In this document: positions 42,554-50,901 of the stretch, one piece after another
Layout of the letters: each line of letters begins with the position of its first letter
Position numbering within the stretch: position 1 is the stretch's first letter
Assembly: GCF_900114035.1 (NCBI RefSeq)
Contig: NZ_FORP01000003.1
Location: 1 to 64,000, forward strand
Source: Amycolatopsis sacchari
GTDB lineage: Bacteria > Actinomycetota > Actinomycetes > Mycobacteriales > Pseudonocardiaceae
Length of the DNA: 64,000 nt
Direction of reading: 5' to 3'
Program-made: the position numbers and the translations under genes
Notes under the pieces: generated by a model
The model's database searches: none
What the model saw: the letters and a program-made list of their open reading frames with translations, nothing else
What the model was told of the DNA's origin: nothing

Positions 42554-43699
42554 CTACTTCTGCGGTGTCGTCGGCACCGTGATCTGGCCGGAGATGATGG
42601 CCTGCTTGTAGCCCTCCAGCACCGACTTGATGTCGTCGACCTTGCCGCCCGACGTGGCGTAGCCGACGCCGTCGACCTTGAGGTCGAACCGCTTCGGCAG
42701 CGAGGCCAGGTTGTTCGTCGCGACGGCCTGGATGTAGTCGTAGACCGCGACGTCGACCCGCTTGAGCATGGACGTCATGATCACGTCCTTGTACTCGGCC
42801 ACCGTCTGCTGGTTGTACTGGTCGGAGTCGACCCCGATGGCCAGCGCGTTGGACGCCTTGGCCGCCTGGAACACGCCCTTACCGGAGGCACCGGCCGCGT
42901 GGTAGACCACGTCGGCACCGGCGGCGATCTCCGCCGCGGCCTTCGCGTTGCCCTTGGTCGGGTCCTGGAACCCGGTGTTGTCACCGGCCGGGGTCAGGTA
43001 CTCGTCCTCGATCTGGACCTTGCTCGACGCGGCCTTCGCACCGGCCAGGTAACCGGCCTCGAACTTCTGGATCAGCGGGGTGTTCACGCCGCCGACGAAG
43101 CCGATGTGGCAGTTCTTGCTCTTGTACACCGCGGCGACACCGGCCAGGAACGAGCCCTGCTCCTCCGCGAACACGAGCGGCGTCACGTTGGGCTGCTGCA
43201 CCGAGTCGTCGTCGATGATCGCGAACTTGGTGTTCGGGTACTTCGGCGCGACGGCGCCGACGGCCTCCGCGTAGGCGAAGCCCACCGCGACGATCGGGTT
43301 GTACCCGCCGCCGGCCAGCTGCGTCAGCCGCTGCTCCTTGGCCGCCTCGTCCTCGGTCGGCGAAGCCGTGCTCTCCTGCACGTCCTTCACGCCCATGTCG
43401 GTCTTCGCCTTGTCGACACCGGCCGCGGCCGCGTCGTTGAACGAGGCGTCACCACGCCCGCCGATGTCGTAGGCCAGACCGATCCGCAGGCCGCTCGCGT
43501 CGACCTTGGCGCCCGCGGCGCTCGAGGACGTCGCGGCGGCGGCCGCGGACGGCGCGGTCGCGGTGACGCAGGACCCGGCGTTGCCGGACGCGTTGTTGTT
43601 GCTGCTGCCGCCGCTGCCGGAGTCCTTCGCACATCCGGCCAGTGCGAGCACGCCCGCCAGCGCGGTCGCGGTCAGCATCGCGGCACGCGTTCTACGCAC
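42554..43699 (-). CDS. BmpA/Med family nucleoside-binding lipoprotein
   Basis: A 381-residue extracellular binding protein. Signal peptide with lipobox LAGC (Cys23), an Asn/Ser/Ala linker, then the Bmp domain starting RIGLAYDIGGRGDASFND and containing FAEEQGSFLAGVAA and HIGFVGGVNTPLIQKFEAGY. These match purine-nucleoside receptors such as PnrA/BmpA. GTG at 43699 is preceded by GGAG. It is the first gene of the nucleoside uptake operon and followed by a hairpin at 42505. It captures nucleosides outside the cell for the two permeases and double ATPase. Confidence 0.94.
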   Translation of the reverse strand: MRRTRAAMLTATALAGVLALAGCAKDSGSGGSSNNNASGNAGSCVTATAPSAAAAATSSSAAGAKVDASGLRIGLAYDIGGRGDASFNDAAAAGVDKAKTDMGVKDVQESTASPTEDEAAKEQRLTQLAGGGYNPIVAVGFAYAEAVGAVAPKYPNTKFAIIDDDSVQQPNVTPLVFAEEQGSFLAGVAAVYKSKNCHIGFVGGVNTPLIQKFEAGYLAGAKAASSKVQIEDEYLTPAGDNTGFQDPTKGNAKAAAEIAAGADVVYHAAGASGKGVFQAAKASNALAIGVDSDQYNQQTVAEYKDVIMTSMLKRVDVAVYDYIQAVATNNLASLPKRFDLKVDGVGYATSGGKVDDIKSVLEGYKQAIISGQITVPTTPQK

Positions 43700-44047
43700 G
43701 CTCTTTCTCCCTCCCCGCCGTGGTACGACGGTCCCGAGACCGGCCCGGCGAATTCGCCGGGCTCGACTGGCGAACCGTACCGGGCGGTGAACGGAAGCCT
43801 GCACGGAAGCCACTGCCCGTAACCTAAATGTTTGTTACTGCTCCGGCAGGGCGATCGTCCTGCTACGGGGCGTGAGGATCACCAGGTGGAGTGATGCGGG
43901 CCACGCGCTCGGTGTCTGGTCGATCACACCCGGGAACCCGGCGTTGAGTGCGCCCCCGCGCGCGGGTTTAGCATCCGTTTATCCAAGCTCGTTGACGTTC
44001 CACTGCCACGGGCACAGTCCAACCACGACGTTGGAGGCCGTTCACCG
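43700..44047. promoter_or_regulatory. divergent promoter region of bmpA and sdhCDAB
   Basis: This 348-bp gap holds no gene. For sdh, TTGAGT (43944-43949) and TAGCAT (43969-43974) are 19 bp apart and are the best promoter candidate; the sdhC leader then spans about 65 nt. On the bmpA side an A/T-rich inverted repeat GTAAC-N10-GTTAC (about 43818-43837) may be an operator, with TAGGTT (minus strand, 43826-43821) as a possible -10. A hairpin GGCCCGGCGAATTCGCCGGGC (43743-43763) lies nearer bmpA in its leader. Confidence 0.5.
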
Positions 44048-44506
44048 ATGTCCACCACGGCTACCCCCGCCGCTGGAAGCAGCGCGGCGGAGGCGAGCGA
44101 TCGGGCGGGTGCCTCACGCCGGAAGGGGACCTTCTACCGGGGCGACCCCGGCATGTGGTCCTGGGTCCTGCATCGGATCACCGGGGTACTCACCTTCTTC
44201 TTCCTCTTCGTCCACGTGCTCGACACCGCATTGGTCCGGGTCTCGCCGGAGACCTACGACTCGGTGATCGAGACCTACAAGACCCCGATCGTGAACCTCA
44301 TGGAGGTCGGTCTGGTGGGCGCGGTGCTCTACCACGCGCTCAACGGCATCAGGGTCATCCTCGTGGACTTCTGGTCCAAGGGCACGAAGTACCAGAAGCC
44401 GATGCTGTGGACGATCGTGGTCGTCTGGCTGGTCGTGATGATCCCCGGTGCCGTCGCGATGCTCTGGCGCACCGCGTCGATCCTGTTCGGAGGTGACGCG
44501 TCATGA
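44048..44506 (+). CDS. sdhC: succinate dehydrogenase cytochrome b556 subunit
   Basis: A 152-residue membrane anchor subunit of complex II. Three transmembrane helices follow a hydrophilic N-terminus of about 40 residues; WSWVLHRITGVLTFFFLFVHVLD holds the conserved His-Arg and a heme-ligand histidine. It anchors SdhAB to the membrane and takes part in heme b and quinone binding. The 4-nt overlap with sdhD (ATGA) and downstream sdhA and sdhB form the complete operon. Confidence 0.95.
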   Translation: MSTTATPAAGSSAAEASDRAGASRRKGTFYRGDPGMWSWVLHRITGVLTFFFLFVHVLDTALVRVSPETYDSVIETYKTPIVNLMEVGLVGAVLYHALNGIRVILVDFWSKGTKYQKPMLWTIVVVWLVVMIPGAVAMLWRTASILFGGDAS

Positions 44507-44916
44507 GCCAGGAGGCACTGGCGCTCGACAAGCCGCGCTCCCCGCGGCGCCCCGCCGCCCGGCGGAACAACTTCGAGCTCTACAGCTGGCTGTTCATGCG
44601 GATCTCCGGCATCCTGCTGGTCTTCCTCGTGCTCGGCCACCTGCTGATCATGAACATCCTTGACGGCGGCGTGCACCGCATCAACTTCGGTTTCGTCGCC
44701 GGCCGCTGGGCCTCGCCGTTCTGGCAGGTCTGGGACCTGCTGATGCTGTGGCTGGCCGAGATCCACGGTGGCAACGGGCTGCGGACGATCATCGACGACT
44801 ACGCCCGCAAGGACACCACGCGGTTCTGGCTGAAGATGCTGCTCTACTTCTCGATGGTCGTCGTGCTGTTCACCGGCACCCTGGTCATCTTCACGTTCGA
44901 CCCGAACATCAGCTGA
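44503..44916 (+). CDS. sdhD: succinate dehydrogenase hydrophobic membrane anchor subunit
   Basis: 137 residues with three transmembrane helices, the second anchor of complex II. Histidines in LGHLLIMNILDGGVHRINF are candidate heme ligands. The N-terminus is basic (KPRSPRRPAARRNN). It starts inside the sdhC stop and ends 22 nt before sdhA, which has an AAGGAAG ribosome site. With SdhC it binds quinone and the heme groups. Confidence 0.94.
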   Translation: MSQEALALDKPRSPRRPAARRNNFELYSWLFMRISGILLVFLVLGHLLIMNILDGGVHRINFGFVAGRWASPFWQVWDLLMLWLAEIHGGNGLRTIIDDYARKDTTRFWLKMLLYFSMVVVLFTGTLVIFTFDPNIS

Positions 44917-44938
44917 CCCCACCACCAAGGAAGCGGAT

Positions 44939-46726
44939 ATGCAGTTCCACAAGTACGACGTGGTGATCGTCGGCGCCGGTGGTGCCGGGATGCGCGCCGC
45001 CATCGAGGCGGGGCAGCGGGCCCGCACCGCGGTCCTCACCAAGCTCTACCCGACGCGTTCGCACACCGGTGCCGCGCAGGGCGGGATGTGCGCCGCGCTC
45101 GCCAACGTCGAAGAGGACAACTGGGAGTGGCACACCTTCGACACGGTCAAGGGCGGTGACTACCTCACCGACCAGGACGCCGCGGAGATCATGGCCAAGG
45201 AGGCCATCGACGCGGTGCTCGACCTGGAGAAGATGGGCCTGCCGTTCAACCGGACGCCCGAGGGCAAGATCGACCAGCGCCGGTTCGGCGGGCACACCCG
45301 CGACCACGGCAAGGCCGCGGTGCGCCGGGCCTGCTACGCCGCGGACCGCACCGGCCACATGATCCTGCAGACGCTGTACCAGAACTGCGTCAAGCACGGC
45401 ATCGAGTTCTTCAACGAGTTCTACGTCCTCGACATCACGCTGACCGACACCGAGGACGGCCCGGTCGCCTCGGGCGCCATCGCCTACGAGCTGGCGACCG
45501 GTGAGATCCACGTCTTCCAGGCGAAGTCGATCGTGTTCGCCACCGGTGGTTTCGGCAAGGTCTTCAAGACCACGTCGAACGCGCACACGCTCACCGGTGA
45601 CGGCATGGGCATCTACTACCGCAAGGGCCTGCCGCTGGAGGACATCGAGTTCTACCAGTTCCACCCGACAGGCCTGGCCGGGCTGGGCATCCTGCTCACC
45701 GAGGGCGCCCGCGGCGAGGGCGCGATCCTGCGCAACGCCGACGGCGAGCGGTTCATGGAGCGCTACGCCCCCACCATCAAGGACCTCGCGCCGCGTGACA
45801 TCGTCGCCCGGTCGATGGTGCTGGAGGTGCTGGAGGGCCGCGGCGCGGGACCGCACAAGGACTACGTGCTGCTCGACTGCACGCACCTGGGTGCCGAGGT
45901 GCTGGAGACCAAGCTGCCGGACATCACCGAGTTCGCCCGCACGTACCTGGGCGTGGACCCGGTGAAGGAGCCGGTGCCGGTGTACCCGACCGCGCACTAC
46001 GCGATGGGCGGGATCCCGACCAACGTGCACGGCGAGGCGTTGCGGGACAACGACACCGTCATCCCCGGGCTCTACGCCGCCGGCGAGTGCGCCTGCGTGT
46101 CCGTGCACGGCGCGAACCGGCTGGGCACCAACTCGCTGCTGGACATCAACGTGTTCGGCCGCCGCGCCGGGATCGCCGCGGCGGAGTACGCGCAGGGCCG
46201 TGACCACGTCGAGCTGCCGGAGAACCCGGCCCGCCTCGTCGAGGGCATGGTCGAGCACCTGCGCACCGCGCACGGCGGTGAGCGGGTCGCCGACATCCGC
46301 ACCGAGCTGCAGCAGACCATGGACACCAACGCCGCGGTCTACCGCACCGAGGACACGCTGAAGACGGCGCTGACCGACGTGCAGCGGCTCAAGGAGCGCT
46401 ACGGCCGCATCGCCATCCAGGACAAGGGCAAGCGGTACAACACCGACCTGCTCGAGGCGATCGAGCTGGGCTTCCTGCTCGACCTGGCCGAGGCGCTCGT
46501 CAACGCGGCGCTGGCGCGCAAGGAGTCCCGTGGCGGCCACGCCCGCGAGGACTACCCGAACCGCGACGACGTCAACTTCATGCGGCACTCGATGTCGTAC
46601 AAGATGCTGCCGGAGAAGGAGGACCCGGACGCCCCGCTGGGGATCAACGGGTTCACGGCCGACATCCGGCTTGACTACAAGCCGGTGGTCTTCACCCGGT
46701 ACGAGCCGATGGAGCGGAAGTACTGA
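44939..46726 (+). CDS. sdhA: succinate dehydrogenase flavoprotein subunit
   Basis: A 595-residue flavoprotein that oxidises succinate to fumarate. The dinucleotide fold is VIVGAGGAGMRAAIEA, the histidine for covalent FAD is in TRSHTGAAQGG (about residue 36), and active-site sequences include FHPTGL, EGARGEG and the catalytic Arg region RRFGGHTRDHGKAAVRRACY. The C-terminal SHTRWDD-type region is represented by SRGGHAREDYPNRDDV. The stop overlaps the sdhB start by 1 nt (TGATG). Confidence 0.97.
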   Translation: MQFHKYDVVIVGAGGAGMRAAIEAGQRARTAVLTKLYPTRSHTGAAQGGMCAALANVEEDNWEWHTFDTVKGGDYLTDQDAAEIMAKEAIDAVLDLEKMGLPFNRTPEGKIDQRRFGGHTRDHGKAAVRRACYAADRTGHMILQTLYQNCVKHGIEFFNEFYVLDITLTDTEDGPVASGAIAYELATGEIHVFQAKSIVFATGGFGKVFKTTSNAHTLTGDGMGIYYRKGLPLEDIEFYQFHPTGLAGLGILLTEGARGEGAILRNADGERFMERYAPTIKDLAPRDIVARSMVLEVLEGRGAGPHKDYVLLDCTHLGAEVLETKLPDITEFARTYLGVDPVKEPVPVYPTAHYAMGGIPTNVHGEALRDNDTVIPGLYAAGECACVSVHGANRLGTNSLLDINVFGRRAGIAAAEYAQGRDHVELPENPARLVEGMVEHLRTAHGGERVADIRTELQQTMDTNAAVYRTEDTLKTALTDVQRLKERYGRIAIQDKGKRYNTDLLEAIELGFLLDLAEALVNAALARKESRGGHAREDYPNRDDVNFMRHSMSYKMLPEKEDPDAPLGINGFTADIRLDYKPVVFTRYEPMERKY

Positions 46727-47508
46727 TGACTGCGATAAGCGAGGACACGACACAGCGCTTGTCGGGGCAGATCCCCGCGCCGGAGGGCTCGGTCACCATC
46801 ACGGTGAAGATCCTGCGGTTCAACCCGGAGGTCGACACCGAGGCGCACTGGGAGTCCTACGACGTCCCGGCGCTGCCGACCGACCGCGTGCTGAACGTGC
46901 TGATGAGCATCAAGAACTACGTGGACGGCACGCTGTCGTTCCGGCGTTCCTGTGCGCACGGCATCTGCGGCTCGGACGCGATGCAGATCAACGGCATCAA
47001 CCGGCTGGCGTGCAAGGTGCTGGTCAAGGACCTGCTCGCGAAGGACGGTAAGCAGACCACGGTGACCATCGCGCCGATCAAGGGCCTGCCGACGATGAAG
47101 GACCTCTACGTCGACATGGAGCCCTTCTTCGAGGCCTACCGCGCGGTGAAGCCGTACCTCATCGCGTACGGCAACGAGCCCACGCGCGAGCGGATCCAGT
47201 CGCAGGCCGACCGGGAGCGCTTCGACGACACCACGAAGTGCATCCTGTGCGCCGCCTGCACGTCGTCCTGCCCGGTGTACTGGAACGACGGCTCGTACTT
47301 CGGTCCGGCCGCGATCGTCAACGCGCACCGGTTCATCTTCGACAGCCGTGACGAGGGTTCCGAGGAGCGGCTGGACATCCTGAACGACGCCGAGGGCGTG
47401 TGGCGCTGCCGCACCACCTTCAACTGCACCGACGCGTGCCCCCGCGGCATCCAGGTGACGAAGGCGATCCAGGAGGTCAAGCGGGCGCTGCTGTTCAAGC
47501 GCGTCTGA
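46726..47508 (+). CDS. sdhB: succinate dehydrogenase iron-sulfur subunit
   Basis: A 260-residue protein carrying three iron-sulfur centres. The [2Fe-2S] cysteines are in RRSCAHGICGSDAMQ plus LAC; the [4Fe-4S] and [3Fe-4S] centres use CILCAACTSSCPVYW and CRTTFNCTDACPRGI. It passes electrons from SdhA to quinone at SdhCD. Last gene of the operon and followed closely by a strong terminator. Confidence 0.97.
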   Translation: MTAISEDTTQRLSGQIPAPEGSVTITVKILRFNPEVDTEAHWESYDVPALPTDRVLNVLMSIKNYVDGTLSFRRSCAHGICGSDAMQINGINRLACKVLVKDLLAKDGKQTTVTIAPIKGLPTMKDLYVDMEPFFEAYRAVKPYLIAYGNEPTRERIQSQADRERFDDTTKCILCAACTSSCPVYWNDGSYFGPAAIVNAHRFIFDSRDEGSEERLDILNDAEGVWRCRTTFNCTDACPRGIQVTKAIQEVKRALLFKRV

Positions 47509-47520
47509 CCACCTTCCCGG

Positions 47521-47560
47521 AAAGGGGCCCGGCGGGATTTCCTCCCGCCGGGCCCCTTTT
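47521..47560 (+). terminator. intrinsic terminator of sdh operon
   Basis: A 17-bp stem (AAAGGGGCCCGGCGGGA and complement) with a 5-nt loop ending in TTTT, 12 bp after sdhB. A very strong, nearly symmetrical terminator. Confidence 0.95.
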
Positions 47561-47634
47561 CGTCAAGGGCAACGATCGTGCACGAACGCCCTCATGATCT
47601 CCACGCCGCCCGGGCCGTTTGGAACGCTGGACAC

Positions 47635-48618
47635 GTGGAGAGATTGCAGGCCGCGATGACGGCTCGGGCCACGCTGAAGAGCTGGGCCGAAGGCAGGGAA
47701 CTCGTCGAACTCGTCCGGGCGGCGCACCGGGCCGGCTGGCTGGACCAGCTGCGAAGTGGTGCCACCGTGGAGAAACTGGCGGCGCAGGGCGTTCCCGCCG
47801 AGCGGGTGCGGTCGGTGCTGGAGCTGCTCGTCGCGGCCGGGGTGGCGGAGGCCGAGGCGGACACGTTCCGGCTGACCCCCGCGTTCGACGCCCTCGTCGA
47901 GGGGGGCGAAGGCATCACGCTGTCGTCGACGCTCGAGGCCGTGGACCTGGCGAGCAACCGGATCGCGCTGGCCACCGAGCCGGTGGTCCCGGGCTTCACC
48001 CCGGCGGAGGCGCTGGTGCTCGCCCGCGACTGGGGTGTCGGCCCCACCGAGGACGCGCGGCAGCTGTACCGGGTGATTTATGAGGCCCTGCCCGAATTCC
48101 GGGACCGCCTCGAACAAGGCGGTCCGCTGCTCGACGTCGGCAGCGGGAAGGGCGGCGCCCTGCTCACCACGCTGACGGCCTTCCCCGGACTCCGCGCGGT
48201 CGGCGTCGAAAGCGTGCCCGAGGTCATCGAGGAGACTCGGCGGCGTGCGGAAAACGCCGGAGTGGCCGACCGGGTCGAGCTCCGCGCCATCGACGCCCGC
48301 GACCTGAAGGACGTGTCGGAGTTCGCGGTCTGCTACTGGGCTCAGGCGTTCTTCGCCACCGAGGCCCGCGCCGACACCCTCGCCCGGATCTTCGACGCGC
48401 TGCGGCCCGGCGGGCTGCTGCTGGTGCAGGAGATCCTGCCGCAGCAGGCCGAACCGACCGTCCGCGTTCGCCTCGACCTGCTGTTCCACCGGCAGCAGGG
48501 CACCGACTTCGGGCGTTCGGCGGAAGCGCTGGCGGAGGAGTTGTCCGCGGCCGGGTTCGCCGACCCGCGGATCGCCGCGACCCCGGCGGGAAGGCTCGTC
48601 CTCGCGAAGAAACCCTGA
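47635..48618 (+). CDS. SAM-dependent methyltransferase
   Basis: About 327 residues from GTG at 47635 (an in-frame start at 47578 is possible but reads poorly). The N-terminal part is a winged-helix dimerisation domain (VRAAHRAGWLDQLRSG, VEKLAAQGVPAERVRSVLELL), and the C-terminal part is a Rossmann methyltransferase with the SAM-binding loop LLDVGSGKGGALL and LRAIDARDL. The pattern resembles O-methyltransferase or cyclopropane/sterol-type small-molecule methylases. It stands alone after the sdh terminator. Substrate unknown. Confidence 0.82.
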   Translation: MERLQAAMTARATLKSWAEGRELVELVRAAHRAGWLDQLRSGATVEKLAAQGVPAERVRSVLELLVAAGVAEAEADTFRLTPAFDALVEGGEGITLSSTLEAVDLASNRIALATEPVVPGFTPAEALVLARDWGVGPTEDARQLYRVIYEALPEFRDRLEQGGPLLDVGSGKGGALLTTLTAFPGLRAVGVESVPEVIEETRRRAENAGVADRVELRAIDARDLKDVSEFAVCYWAQAFFATEARADTLARIFDALRPGGLLLVQEILPQQAEPTVRVRLDLLFHRQQGTDFGRSAEALAEELSAAGFADPRIAATPAGRLVLAKKP

Positions 48619-48625
48619 CGCGGCC

Positions 48626-48853
48626 TCAAACCTTCCGGCCGGCGCGCAGGCCGCGCCAGCCGAGGACCCCGATGATCGTGCCCAGCACGAAGGAGACGAT
48701 CGCCAAAACCAGGTGCACGACGAAAAAAGCGGTGGCGGAACCGTCCGGTGCCCACGAATTGTCGCTGGCCCACAGGTTCTTCACGAAGGTGATCCAGATG
48801 ATCCAGGACCACACGCCGAAGGCCAGCAGGAACAGCGCCACACGTCGAGACAT
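48626..48853 (-). CDS. SCO4848 family small membrane protein
   Basis: A 75-residue protein with two transmembrane helices (about residues 4-24 and 42-66) separated by a short loop (NLWASDNSWAPDG) and ending in a basic tail (RGLRAGRKV). This matches the conserved actinobacterial SCO4848 family, which also neighbours a D-alanyl-D-alanine carboxypeptidase gene in Streptomyces. It is convergent with the methyltransferase and divergent from the carboxypeptidase. Function unknown; an envelope role is inferred from location only. Confidence 0.85.
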   Translation of the reverse strand: MSRRVALFLLAFGVWSWIIWITFVKNLWASDNSWAPDGSATAFFVVHLVLAIVSFVLGTIIGVLGWRGLRAGRKV

Positions 48854-48925
48854 GGATCGAGTATCCCCCGATCGGATTCGGGGTTTTCACGGGGAACCGA
48901 GACGGCCGTGAACTAGGCTCTTCCG

Positions 48926-50122
48926 GTGCGTGTCGGTGGGGTGCTGGGTGTCGTGCTGATCCTGTTGTCCGGTTTGCTGTTGGGTGCCGGACCCGCCACC
49001 GCGGTCCAGACCTGCCCCGACCAGCAGGCGCCGCCGCCCCCGGTGGACACCTCCGAGCAGCCGCCTCCCGGTCAGCCGTCCCCCGCGCCGCTGCCGGTGC
49101 CCGCCGAGCCCGTCGGCGGCGCGCGGCTGGGCGAGTGCGGGTACGTCTACCCCGCCGGTGCGAGCAGCCCGCCGGAGACCACGGCGGCGTCGTGGGTGCT
49201 GCAGGACCTCGACACGGGTGCGGTGCTGGCGGCGAAGAACCCGCACGCGCGGGAGCGGCCCGCGTCCCTCATCAAGACGCTGCTGGCGCTCGTGGTGATC
49301 GACGAGTTCAAGCCCGGCGACGTCATCCACCCGACGCTGGAGGACGCGAGCCAGGAGTGCACGTGCCTCGGCCTGGCCGCCGGTGACTCGTACACCGTCG
49401 ACCAGCTGCTGCACGGGCTGCTGATGCACTCGGGCAACGACGTCGCGCACGCCTTCGCGACCGCGCTCGGCGGGGTGCCCGAGACGCTGCGGAAGATGAA
49501 CGCGATGGCGGCGTCGCTGGGCGCGAAGGACACCCGCGCGGCCACGCCGTCGGGGCTGGACGGGCCGGGCATGTCGACGTCGGCGTACGACCTGAGCCTG
49601 ATCTTCCACGCCGCGATGCGGCAGCCGGCCTTCGCCGGGGCCGTGTCCACGAAGGCGTACCAGTTCCCGGCGCAGAACGGGAAACCGGCGTTCTCGATCA
49701 TCAACGACAACAAGCTGCTCGGCGTGTACCCCGGGTTCCTCGGCGGCAAGACGGGCTTCACCGACGATGCCCGGCACACCTACGTCGGCGGTGCCGCGCA
49801 GGGCGGGCGCAGGCTCGCGGTGGTGATGATGCGGGCCGAGATGCGGCCGACGCAGGTCGTGCAGCAGGCGGCGCAGCTGCTGGACTACGGTTTCGCGCTG
49901 GCGAAGTCCGGCAAGGGTTCGGTGGGGCAGCTGGTCGAGCCGGAGGCACAGGCCGCCACCGGCGACGAGTCGGCGCAGGCCTCCGCGGGCACCGCGCCCC
50001 AGGCGGGCGCCCGCACCCAGCGGGACGCGTTCGGCACCACGGGCTGGCTCGTGACGCTCGTCGTGGCGTTGCTCATCGGGGCCGGCTTCTTCCTCGGCCG
50101 CCACCGGCGCCGGGTGCGCTGA
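48926..50122 (+). CDS. D-alanyl-D-alanine carboxypeptidase (S11 family)
   Basis: A 398-residue penicillin-binding carboxypeptidase acting outside the membrane, where it trims the terminal D-Ala of peptidoglycan stem peptides. Signal sequence to about residue 26, a Pro-rich linker, then the catalytic motifs SLIK (114-117), SGN (169-171) and KTG (275-277). A C-terminal transmembrane helix (TTGWLVTLVVALLIGAGFFLG) with a basic tail anchors it, so it is a membrane-bound type. GTG at 48926 is 6 nt after TAGGCT (48914-48919), indicating a leaderless start. Confidence 0.95.
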   Translation: MRVGGVLGVVLILLSGLLLGAGPATAVQTCPDQQAPPPPVDTSEQPPPGQPSPAPLPVPAEPVGGARLGECGYVYPAGASSPPETTAASWVLQDLDTGAVLAAKNPHARERPASLIKTLLALVVIDEFKPGDVIHPTLEDASQECTCLGLAAGDSYTVDQLLHGLLMHSGNDVAHAFATALGGVPETLRKMNAMAASLGAKDTRAATPSGLDGPGMSTSAYDLSLIFHAAMRQPAFAGAVSTKAYQFPAQNGKPAFSIINDNKLLGVYPGFLGGKTGFTDDARHTYVGGAAQGGRRLAVVMMRAEMRPTQVVQQAAQLLDYGFALAKSGKGSVGQLVEPEAQAATGDESAQASAGTAPQAGARTQRDAFGTTGWLVTLVVALLIGAGFFLGRHRRRVR

Positions 50123-50168
50123 GGGCGCCCCGCGCGGCCATCGAACCACGCGCCACAGCCTCGCCAGC

Positions 50169-50900
50169 TGTCGTGGCTCGTGAGGTTGTGGACGGCGTGT
50201 GTTGCGACGCACTCACGCTCGATCCTGGAGGTCCTCGTGGTTCACGCTAATGCACGCACGGCACCCTTTGCCCGGCAGTTGATCGTGCAGCGCTATGAGG
50301 CGGGATGGCCGCCGGCTCGGATCGCTGAACAGCTGGGGGGCGCGCTCGACGGTGTACAAGTGGCTGGCCCGGCACCGGGAGGAGGGCGAGGCCGGGTTGG
50401 TGGATCGGTACTCGCGCCCGCACCACAGCCCCACCCACGTTTCTGCCGAAACCGAGGCGGCGATCCTGGCGCTACGGCAACGGTGCCATCGGGGTGCGGT
50501 GTTCATCGCGGGCCGGCTGGGACTGGTGGCCTCCATCGTGGGGCGTGTCCTGCGCCGCCACCAGGTGCCGCCACTGTCAGCAATGGACCCGATCACCGGG
50601 ATGCCGGTCCGGCGGCGGCCGCATTGGCAGCACCTGGCGCGCAGTCTGCACCGCCCTCGGCCTACGCCGCCGGTTCACCAAACCCGGCTGCCCCTGGACC
50701 AACGGCGAAGCCGAACGCTTCGACCGCACCCTGCTCACCGAATTCGCCTACGCCCAACCCTGGACCTCCAACACCCACCGCCTGACCACCCGGCAGCATG
50801 CGTCCAGCACTACAACACTGAACGCCCACACTCCGCCCTACAAGGCCACCCACCCATCACCCGACTGCCCTGACCATCCACAACCTGTCAGGTCACGACA
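50169..50900 (+). mobile_element. decayed IS481-family insertion sequence
   Basis: Terminal inverted repeats are visible: left TGTCGTG-N7-AGGTTGTGGA (50169-50192) and right, read on the other strand, TGTCGTG-N7-AGGTTGTGGA (50900-50877). The inner N7 differ. The element is about 730 bp, short against the roughly 1.0-1.2 kb of intact IS481 members, because most of the catalytic region is deleted. No convincing target duplication was found; the ends are extended by AGC/GCT. Its right end is 1 bp from the stop codon of the YhjD-like gene. Confidence 0.85.
50237..50873 (+). pseudogene. IS481 transposase, deleted and frameshifted
   Basis: Fragments of one transposase lie in three frames: VVHANARTAPFARQLIVQRYEAG (50237 frame), then STVYKWLARHREEGEAGLVDRYSRPH through GRVLRRHQVP in a second frame after about 50335, then RRFTKPGCPWTNGEAERFDR in a third from about 50620, and finally QHYNTERPHSALQGHPPITRL back in the second. 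The start of the catalytic core is missing (HQVPPL jumps to a later MDPITGMPVRR segment). The helix-turn-helix and the final rve-type motif NGEAERF are recognisable. Non-functional. Confidence 0.88.
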
Positions 50901-50901
50901 G

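Noticed and set aside
36738-43699. Biosynthetic gene cluster around the dehydrogenases and P450s
   Set aside because: No core synthase (PKS, NRPS, terpene cyclase) is present in the window; the P450s and dehydrogenases sit in independent units.
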